This document shows positions 32,960-38,668 of a stretch of DNA of 38,668 nt, in pieces (the first letter of the stretch is position 1; every line of letters begins with the position of its first letter). Source of the DNA: Bacteroidota bacterium (GTDB taxonomy: Bacteria; Bacteroidota; Rhodothermia; Rhodothermales; JAHQVL01); contig JBCCIM010000036.1 of assembly GCA_039111535.1 (NCBI GenBank), positions 1 through 38,668 on the forward strand, given 5' to 3'. A model generated the notes under the pieces. The model did no database searches. It was not told the DNA's origin and was given only the letters and a program-made list of their open reading frames with translations. Made by a program: the position numbers and the translations under genes.

Positions 32960-33262
32960 ATGATAAAAGTAGGTTTATTGGTCAGACTCAAAGCAAAACC
33001 CGGCAAAGAAACAGCTGTACAAAACTTCATCACGGATGCCTTGCCCCTGGCGGTCGCTGAACCAGATACAACAACCTGGTACGCCATCAAAATTGATGCC
33101 TCCACGTTTGGTATCTTCGATACCTTCCCCCATGCATCAGGAAGGGACGCCCACCTCGGTGGTAAAATTGCTGCGGCCCTCATGGCAAACGCACCTGAGC
33201 TTCTGGCAGAAGATCCAGTGATCGAAAAAATTGACGTACTCGCTGCCAAAAGAGCCGGCTAA
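32960..33262 (+). CDS. Antibiotic-biosynthesis-monooxygenase (ABM) domain protein
   Basis: A 100-residue dimeric alpha/beta-barrel-like protein with the ABM pattern: MIKVGLLVRLKAKPGKE, AVAEPDTTTWYAIK, FGIFDTFPHASGRDAHL, GGKIAAALMANAPELL. Family members degrade heme, oxidise quinones or act as small stress proteins; the substrate is not evident. The ATG at 32960 matches the family start, whereas the frame open to 32912 adds a Lys/Gln-rich segment without similarity. It is followed by a strong hairpin (33279-33310) before the AraC gene. Confidence 0.82.
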   Translation: MIKVGLLVRLKAKPGKETAVQNFITDALPLAVAEPDTTTWYAIKIDASTFGIFDTFPHASGRDAHLGGKIAAALMANAPELLAEDPVIEKIDVLAAKRAG

Positions 33263-33278
33263 GATGGTATAGATCAGC

Positions 33279-33310
33279 GCTGAAGGCAGGGTGCCTGCTC
33301 TGCCTTCAGC
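33279..33310. terminator. Perfect 11-bp hairpin between ABM and AraC genes
   Basis: GCTGAAGGCAG (33279-33289), ten-base loop, CTGCCTTCAGC (33300-33310). It ends 11 bases before the AraC start codon and has no T-tract. It may terminate the ABM transcript or block the AraC ribosome-binding region. Confidence 0.5.
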
Positions 33311-33321
33311 CCATTAACCGT

Positions 33322-34188
33322 ATGGACAAAAAAGCTTCTACCCTCATCAACCAGCAAAATGGCGAACTGGCCTTCAAAATTTTCTCCTTTGAAAATGATG
33401 ACCCTTTTGGCCACATTCAGCGGCACAATTACTACTCGATCATCCTGATCTATGCCGGCACCTTTGAATTACAGATTGAACACGCCAAACAAGAAATCTC
33501 AGCCAAAGTAGCCATCTGTGTTTCCCCCTACCAACCTTATTCAATAAAGGCAACAGGGCCCATCGCCGGCGTTACACTGCATTTCCATCCCGATTTTTTT
33601 TGCACGTACAAACACCAAAATGAAATCCAGACCGAAGGCGTTTTATTCCACAACATCTTCCAACCCAGCTTTTTCTCAGTACCGGATGAAATGCCCTTGC
33701 TAAACCTGCTCACACAGATGCGCGAAGAGATCGATGCAGATCAGGTGGGGCAACATCAACAATTGGTGTCTTATCTAAAAATCTTCCTCCTTTCGATGGT
33801 CAGGATCAAACAAGGCACCATCGAAGACCTGCCGGTAGCCACAAGCAACAGTGATCGGATGATCCGGGACCTAATTTATTATATCGAAAAATACTACCAG
33901 CATAAACACTCCACAGCAGACTACGCGCAATTGCTCAATACGTCAACCAGTGCACTGGGCAAGCTCGTGAAAAAGCAGTTTGGCAGAAGCTTGACTAACC
34001 TGCTTGCAGAACGTATTGTTGTCGAAGCCAAAAGAGAGTTGTATCTCACCTCAAAAACGGTAAAAGAAATTGCTTTCCTTTTTGGCTACAACGATGAATA
34101 TTACTTCAGTCGTTTTTTCAAAAAACATGCGGGTATTTCGCCAACGTTGTACCGCAATACCGTAGGGTTTGCCAAACAGGAGAGTTGA
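33322..34188 (+). CDS. AraC-family transcriptional regulator
   Basis: A 288-residue regulator. Residues ~20-120 form a cupin-like ligand-sensing domain (GHIQRHNYYSIILIYAGTFE, CVSPYQPYSIKATG). Residues ~185-285 form the two-HTH AraC domain: TADYAQLLNTSTSALGKLVK for the first helix-turn-helix, and VKEIAFLFGYNDEYYFSRFF followed by KKHAGISPTLYRN, the classical AraC signature. It is a DNA-binding regulator of unknown targets. The stop is four bases before the GNAT gene ATG, so the two are likely co-transcribed. A hairpin just before its start codon may influence translation. Confidence 0.92.
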   Translation: MDKKASTLINQQNGELAFKIFSFENDDPFGHIQRHNYYSIILIYAGTFELQIEHAKQEISAKVAICVSPYQPYSIKATGPIAGVTLHFHPDFFCTYKHQNEIQTEGVLFHNIFQPSFFSVPDEMPLLNLLTQMREEIDADQVGQHQQLVSYLKIFLLSMVRIKQGTIEDLPVATSNSDRMIRDLIYYIEKYYQHKHSTADYAQLLNTSTSALGKLVKKQFGRSLTNLLAERIVVEAKRELYLTSKTVKEIAFLFGYNDEYYFSRFFKKHAGISPTLYRNTVGFAKQES

Positions 34189-34192
34189 GCCC

Positions 34193-34624
34193 ATGAACTT
34201 CAGGTCGTACACGTCCTCGGACCGCAGTTCCTGTATACAGCTGCTGGAAGCCAACACCCCGGCGTATTTTGCCCCCAACGAGCGCGCTGACTATGTGGCT
34301 TACCTGGACAAGGGGCCAACGGGCTACATGGTCTGTGAACGTGATGAAAAGATCATTGCGGCATTTGGCTTTGCAGTCAACGGTACACACGGGCGGGTAC
34401 AGTGGATTATGACTTCACCGGCAGCGCAGGGATCGGGTATGGGAGGTGCGATGATGCGGTTGGTGTTGCAAAAAGCCGAAGCCGCTGGCGTACAGGTAAT
34501 TGATATCGCAGCAAGCCAAAAGTCTGCCCCGTTCTTCGCGCACTATGGCGCGGTCGAAATCAAATTTACCGCCGCCGGCTGGGGACCAGGACTCGACCGG
34601 ATTGATATGGAATTGACCTTCTGA
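34193..34624 (+). CDS. GNAT-family N-acetyltransferase
   Basis: A 143-residue acetyltransferase of the GCN5 fold. MNFRSYTSSDRSSCIQLLEA opens the domain, GYMVCERDEKIIAAFGFAV is the beta4 region, and QGSGMGGAMMRLVLQKAEAAG is the acetyl-CoA-binding motif A (Q/RxxGxG). KSAPFFAHYGAVEI is the typical motif B. The ATG at 34193 follows AGGAG at about 34178-34182, a rare clear Shine-Dalgarno sequence in this window. An earlier non-ATG start at 34169 overlaps the AraC gene. Substrate unknown. It converges with the PepSY gene, with 11 bases between them. Confidence 0.9.
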   Translation: MNFRSYTSSDRSSCIQLLEANTPAYFAPNERADYVAYLDKGPTGYMVCERDEKIIAAFGFAVNGTHGRVQWIMTSPAAQGSGMGGAMMRLVLQKAEAAGVQVIDIAASQKSAPFFAHYGAVEIKFTAAGWGPGLDRIDMELTF

Positions 34625-34635
34625 ACAAAGGGATA

Positions 34636-36282
34636 TTAGCGTTCCACTAACATGGTCTCTTGGATAGGAACACCTTCCTTCCGTGCTCTCAACTCTACAG
34701 GGGAGGAATCTCCTCCACTTAGGCGGCTAGATATCCAAAATAATATTATCCCGCTCATAAAGAAGCCGATGTCTACACGCCAAACGCCCCAATCTCCATG
34801 CGTTACTGCAATCCAGGGCCATGCCCCTGTTCCAATACCATTAGATATCGGCACGAGCACACTTAGTATGCCGGCAAGAAAAAGTAATTTCCCACCTATC
34901 TCAAGGGGAGGCCTGCCAATAAAAGCCACAAGAATCAGGACAAGCCAGCTCCCAAAGAAAATGGCCTCTTCCCAGAACGCTCGTCCTTCCATTTCGATCG
35001 GCAATAGCCTCGAAACAATCATCAAGAAGGGAATAGCTGCAACCAGACCAATACCAGCACCAATCGTCAGACGGCCAAGAAACTTGTGCAATGCCGGCGT
35101 CGCGAGCGGATCTTTAGGCCGACGAACGAGAATCCACAATACATTACCCGTTAGAATCACCGCACTTGCAGCTATTGCAAGAACAAAGAACAGAAAATTC
35201 AATAACCAACCACCAAAAGAAGCAAAATGCAAATTGGTCATCACAGCCACAGTTTTACCCAGCGCTGTTGTTTGCTGCGGTGTTGACTCATCTAGAATTT
35301 CTCCCGTCCCTGCAAGTACTACAGCCGCACCTGCAGTTGCCAACGTCTCCACAGTCTGCCCAGATACAACAGCTATGGCGTTGGCGTCACCCCACCCCTC
35401 ATAACTCAGACTCGTAATACTCACATCGCCCCATCGCTCACTGACCTGGCGAATAATTTCAGATGGATACAACATTTCCTGGGCATTTCCACTTGCCTCA
35501 AATTCGGCATGTTCAACGCCTTCAAGCAATGACTCCACCATTCCTTGATCCCCATCAAAAACTACTAGTACAGTGGGAGCCAAAACTAGAATGAGCAAGC
35601 TAAAGAACGCACCGGTAATTGCGTACATGATCGTAAAAGGAAAACCAATCAACCCAAGTACAGTGTGTGCATCAGCCAGGGAGGTTCGGAGTTTTTCTTT
35701 AGGCCTGAAAGTGTGCCAGTCTTTGGGCAGCTTTCGCAAATGGATAAGCAAGCCGCCAATAAGCGTGAATAAGAAAAATACGGCAACAATTCCTGACAGA
35801 ATACGGCCTGGCGTCCCCGCTTGTCTGAAAAAATGTAGATCATAAATAATGCGAGCAAGCCGGCTACGGCCCTGCCAGGGCAATTCCATTCCTGTGGTGG
35901 CACTGAGTTGAACCTCTAGTGTGTCACCGGCCACTGTTTCATACCGTAGCCAATAATAAGGACGTTCATCAAAAGCATTGATGAACAGTACGTCAGCTCC
36001 TTCTGCCGGCGGTTGCGATTTCATGATTGGATCAATTACATCTTCAACCGGAAGTTTATTCTGGCTGACACGGTATGCAGGATCAGCCCACTGCATTAGA
36101 TCAGCCCGGTAAAGCGTAAAGGCACCGCAATAAAAGATTACAAACAGCCCAATTCCAATCACAATCCCTACAATGGAATGGCTATCCCATAACAGTTTAT
36201 ACGCACGGGGCTTAACAAACTGCCGGCTTTTTTTGCTGGATTTTGAGACACCATTAGGTGCAACTGCTGGTTTTGATTCCAT
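34636..36282 (-). CDS. PepSY-associated transmembrane protein (iron/siderophore uptake type)
   Basis: A 548-residue inner-membrane protein of the PepSY-TM family (PiuB-like). A first membrane helix follows SHSIVGIVIGIGLFVIFYCG (~35-57), then a periplasmic region with PepSY-like strands (YYWLRYETVAGDTLEVQLSA), RLARIIYDLHFFRQAG, a second and third helix (GIVAVFFLFTLIGGLLIHL; PFTIMYAITGAFFSLLILV), a second periplasmic domain, and several C-terminal helices to ~525. Such proteins often reduce or release iron from siderophores, in company with TonB-dependent receptors. It is the last gene of a four-gene minus-strand operon, nine bases after the small membrane protein. Confidence 0.87.
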   Translation of the reverse strand: MESKPAVAPNGVSKSSKKSRQFVKPRAYKLLWDSHSIVGIVIGIGLFVIFYCGAFTLYRADLMQWADPAYRVSQNKLPVEDVIDPIMKSQPPAEGADVLFINAFDERPYYWLRYETVAGDTLEVQLSATTGMELPWQGRSRLARIIYDLHFFRQAGTPGRILSGIVAVFFLFTLIGGLLIHLRKLPKDWHTFRPKEKLRTSLADAHTVLGLIGFPFTIMYAITGAFFSLLILVLAPTVLVVFDGDQGMVESLLEGVEHAEFEASGNAQEMLYPSEIIRQVSERWGDVSITSLSYEGWGDANAIAVVSGQTVETLATAGAAVVLAGTGEILDESTPQQTTALGKTVAVMTNLHFASFGGWLLNFLFFVLAIAASAVILTGNVLWILVRRPKDPLATPALHKFLGRLTIGAGIGLVAAIPFLMIVSRLLPIEMEGRAFWEEAIFFGSWLVLILVAFIGRPPLEIGGKLLFLAGILSVLVPISNGIGTGAWPWIAVTHGDWGVWRVDIGFFMSGIILFWISSRLSGGDSSPVELRARKEGVPIQETMLVER

Positions 36283-36291
36283 TGTGCAACA

Positions 36292-36585
36292 TTAAAGTAG
36301 TTTAGTTACAGCTATAACAGCTACAAAAAACAGCGTGACAAGTCCTGTCCACAACCATGCGTGCCGGCCATTTTTAGCCAGCATGGCAAATAGGATGAAC
36401 CCTCCCCAGACAGGAACACTCATACCCACAGAAATTGCAACAGCCAGATTAAGATTCACACCAAGAGCAGGTAGACCCGTCCCGATTGCCATGCCAAAGG
36501 TTAAAAACACCAAGAATCCTCCAAACAACGCAGCAGTTGTTTTACCCCAGGCTTCTCCCCGCGTCCAGTTATGTTTCATTGCCAT
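36292..36585 (-). CDS. Small three-helix membrane protein, DUF3649-like
   Basis: A 97-residue inner-membrane protein with three hydrophobic segments (~17-37, ~46-65, ~74-96). AMKHNWTRGEAWGKTTAALF and FAMLAKNGRHAWLWTGLVTL recall DUF3649, a family found next to TonB-dependent receptors and PepSY-TM proteins in iron-uptake operons. I place it there with moderate certainty. It overlaps the end of the preceding gene by ten bases, so the two are probably translationally coupled. A second ATG lies two codons downstream. Confidence 0.65.
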   Translation of the reverse strand: MAMKHNWTRGEAWGKTTAALFGGFLVFLTFGMAIGTGLPALGVNLNLAVAISVGMSVPVWGGFILFAMLAKNGRHAWLWTGLVTLFFVAVIAVTKLL

Positions 36586-36860
36586 GCTTCCCCCTTCCCT
36601 GACCGCAATTTCTCAAACACAAAGGGTCCTATTAACGCCATCACAGATCCTGTAGTCATCATTACAGTAATCACAAGTGTGGGCCCTAACCCAATGCCAA
36701 AAGCTCTAATACCCAAAACGATCGACACCACAGCTAAGCCTGCTGCAACTGCACGCTTTGAAGCACTGTATTTAATGGATTTACTGACTTGTCTACCAGG
36801 CGCTGCCAAATAGAACAAGGCGTAACTCAAGGCTGCAAGTAACAAGGCCAACATATTCAT
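36576..36860 (-). CDS. Small membrane protein, DUF3325-like
   Basis: A 94-residue inner-membrane protein with three hydrophobic segments (MLALLLAALSYALFYLAAPG, AVAAGLAVVSIVLGIRAFGI, TLVITVMMTTGSVMALIGPF). The layout, small size and position between a TonB-dependent receptor and a DUF3649-like/PepSY pair match DUF3325 proteins of iron-uptake operons. Identification rests on layout and context more than on a clear motif. It starts 15 bases after the receptor stop. Confidence 0.62.
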   Translation of the reverse strand: MNMLALLLAALSYALFYLAAPGRQVSKSIKYSASKRAVAAGLAVVSIVLGIRAFGIGLGPTLVITVMMTTGSVMALIGPFVFEKLRSGKGEAWQ

Positions 36861-36875
36861 GATTAAGTGCCGAAC

Positions 36876-38668
36876 CTAGAAGTCAACATCAAGCGTTACG
36901 CCATAGACTGCAGGCAATCCAAATTGCACAACTCGTCCACCAAAACCGCCTGTCACAGCCTGCAATTCTACAGGCTCATCAAAGAGATTACGCGCAAAAA
37001 GGGAAACGCCCAGCATTCGCCCACGAAATCCGTACTCGTAGCCAACTCGCGCATTGACAACAGTATAATCTCCTGCTTTCAAATCAGGATCGTTTTGACC
37101 GTCAGACCCGGTTCCAACGGCGCTGAAATAACTGCCCGTATGACTGACATCAGCTGTTGCAAAAAAACCATTTGCAAGACCATTACCTGGCCGATAGAGA
37201 AATCCAATACTATAAGACTCTCCTGCAGAGCTCGGAAATGAGAAACCAGAGAGATCAACACCATTTAGAATGAACTCATCAAATTCTGTCTCTACAATCC
37301 CCAAAGAACTAAATAAGGTTAACCCTAATACTGGAATAGCACGTAGTTCCATTTCGAAGCCATACAGCGTAGATGCTCCTGCATTTGCCGTTCGAACCAA
37401 TGTTGTACCCTCGATAGGAACACTTAACTGTTGGTCGGTCCAATCCATATAAAACGCGTTGACGTTAGCCGTTAGCCGGCCATTAAGCCACCGGCTTCGT
37501 AGTGATACTTCGTAGTTCCACGTATACTCAGGATCGAAGACGTTAAGCTCCCCATTTACCAGAATCTGGGCTCCGCCAGAACGATAGCCGCGTTGTACGG
37601 TAGCACCAACCGTCAAATCGCTTGTTACATCGTAGGCCAATCCTACCTTGGGCAGGAATGCACTGTAAGTTGTTTCAGGATTAGTTGGAGGCTCCTGAAT
37701 TTGAGCACGTAGCACACCCAGAATGATTGGCGTGAACATTCCAAATGCCTGGGGATCAGCTGAAACGTCGGCAACTGATTCACTCGACTGTGTAAAGTTT
37801 TCATTATCGTACCGTAGGCCCACGGTCACCTTAAGAGCTTCTGTTACCTCCTGATTTACTTCGCCAAAAACGGCAATATTATCTACTACAGTCTCAAAAT
37901 CTGTGTAAGCGTCATAAAGGATCTCTGCCGGTGGCACAGGACCACCGACAGCCTCTGCGATCAGTCCTTCGACGATCGGAAAAATATCTCCAAGATTTCT
38001 GTTCTCGCTGTCCGAGTCAAAATGTCCGAAATATCCCCCAATCACTGCCTGTGTGCGGTCGGTTTCATAATTTAATCGCAATTCCTGGGTAAAATCTGAA
38101 TTGATCAAATCCCCCTTGCTGCCAACAGGAATAATGAGCGTTGGGTCGGGATCAATAAATCGTAAACCATCACGATCTCTCCCCCCACTATGAAATGCGG
38201 AGACTGATGTTAGTGTTATAGCTTCAGTAAGTCCATAGCCTAATTCCAACGCAGCATTGTGTACCGTGCCATCTTCTAGCGTTGCATAAGGTGCAAAGCT
38301 CTCTCGGGCCTCAAAATCTGGACCCGTGGCTTGCAGCAGAAGTGTAGGACGGTCATTGGCAAAGCTATATGAAAGCCGTGCTGATAACTCGGGTACTCCT
38401 TTCGGCGTAAACAGCAATCGCGCTTTCACATTGGCGTATTCACTACGAACCAGATCGTCGGAACCACCAAGGTTAAGCGCATCAAGTCTGGGGTAACGAA
38501 AACCCGTATCTAAAAACTGATATTCGCCCGAAATACGGAATGCAAGTTGATCAGCAATCAGCGGCCCAGTGAAAGCCACAGCAACTTCACGATTTTCCTG
38601 GTTTCCACCTGTCAGTCTAGCAGCACCTCCCCATGAGAACTCTGGGTCTTTAGATCGAAGAGCAACAG
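36876..38668 (-). CDS. TonB-dependent outer-membrane receptor, partial (N-terminus outside window)
   Basis: The frame is open from the right window edge to the stop at 36876, giving about 596 visible residues; there is no need for the internal GTG at 38579. Visible sequence covers the end of the plug region and the beta-barrel: DPEFSWGGAARLTGGNQENR, AFRISGEYQFLD, LRLNYETDRTQAVIGGYFGH, VGLRYDNENFTQ, VQRGYRSGGAQ, TWNYEVSLRSRWLNGRLTAN, and a C-terminus YGVTLDVDF ending in Phe. This is typical of siderophore-type receptors related to iron-complex uptake (e.g. FyuA/pesticin-like). The signal peptide and TonB box lie outside the window. It is first in the operon with the two small membrane proteins and PepSY-TM. 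Confidence 0.9.
   Translation of the reverse strand, partial: VALRSKDPEFSWGGAARLTGGNQENREVAVAFTGPLIADQLAFRISGEYQFLDTGFRYPRLDALNLGGSDDLVRSEYANVKARLLFTPKGVPELSARLSYSFANDRPTLLLQATGPDFEARESFAPYATLEDGTVHNAALELGYGLTEAITLTSVSAFHSGGRDRDGLRFIDPDPTLIIPVGSKGDLINSDFTQELRLNYETDRTQAVIGGYFGHFDSDSENRNLGDIFPIVEGLIAEAVGGPVPPAEILYDAYTDFETVVDNIAVFGEVNQEVTEALKVTVGLRYDNENFTQSSESVADVSADPQAFGMFTPIILGVLRAQIQEPPTNPETTYSAFLPKVGLAYDVTSDLTVGATVQRGYRSGGAQILVNGELNVFDPEYTWNYEVSLRSRWLNGRLTANVNAFYMDWTDQQLSVPIEGTTLVRTANAGASTLYGFEMELRAIPVLGLTLFSSLGIVETEFDEFILNGVDLSGFSFPSSAGESYSIGFLYRPGNGLANGFFATADVSHTGSYFSAVGTGSDGQNDPDLKAGDYTVVNARVGYEYGFRGRMLGVSLFARNLFDEPVELQAVTGGFGGRVVQFGLPAVYGVTLDVDF

Noticed and set aside
34652-35404. 250-codon plus-strand frame
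   Set aside because: It is antisense to the PepSY-TM gene and its translation is low-complexity Ser/Pro/Thr-rich. A shadow of membrane-protein codons.

Overview
The window looks like a chromosomal stretch of a free-living, probably marine member of the Bacteroidota/Rhodothermota group. This is inferred from gene content: an HU-CCDC81-like plus SPOR membrane protein, a large outer-membrane TPR/beta-barrel operon ending in TolQ/TolR-type genes, a metallophosphoesterase fused to an outer-membrane barrel, a PycTM-like (DUF5706) protein, weak or absent Shine-Dalgarno sequences, and some TAnnTTTG -7-like boxes. Base composition is near 50 % GC, and the palindrome GCCGGC recurs unusually often. I see no rRNA, tRNA, CRISPR, transposase or phage gene.

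Layout. 1-4.3 kb: a cut-off membrane-anchored protein, an SDR oxidoreductase, xseB with a TPR protein, then an MBL-fold hydrolase downstream of a DUF5706/PycTM-like membrane protein. 4.5-14.4 kb: a phosphate-flavoured block made of an SdiA-regulated-type lipoprotein, the 1240-residue phosphoesterase/kinase-like/barrel protein, a repeat-rich gap, a GDPD-like phosphodiesterase divergent from a PhoX-like phosphatase, and ppk1 broken by one in-frame TAG. 14.5-17.9 kb: folB, a membrane-anchored helix-hairpin-helix protein, a PfkB kinase, and two small glycine-zipper membrane proteins. 18.2-26.5 kb: an envelope operon of a 1004-residue TPR protein, an outer-membrane barrel, two HU-like proteins (one carrying a TM helix and SPOR domain), TolQ/ExbB and TolR/ExbD. 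26.7-32.8 kb: an inositol-type catabolic cluster (class II aldolase/IolJ-like, IolA/MmsA, IolE, IolG-like) plus a GMC oxidoreductase, lacking iolB, iolC and iolD. 33-34.6 kb: ABM-domain monooxygenase, AraC regulator, GNAT acetyltransferase. 34.6-38.7 kb (minus strand): a siderophore/iron uptake operon of TonB-dependent receptor (cut by the window edge), two small membrane proteins resembling DUF3325 and DUF3649, and a PepSY-TM protein.

How the genes may work together. The phosphate genes could release phosphate from esters at the cell surface and periplasm and store it as polyphosphate, although ppk1 may be inactive. The 18-26 kb operon would build a proton-driven envelope machine without a visible TolA/TonB partner. 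The most unusual items are the interrupted ppk1, the PycTM-like protein next to an MBL-fold hydrolase with no visible cyclase, the three-part phosphoesterase/kinase-like/barrel protein, and several structured intergenic repeats. All functional names are from motif reading and not from database searches.
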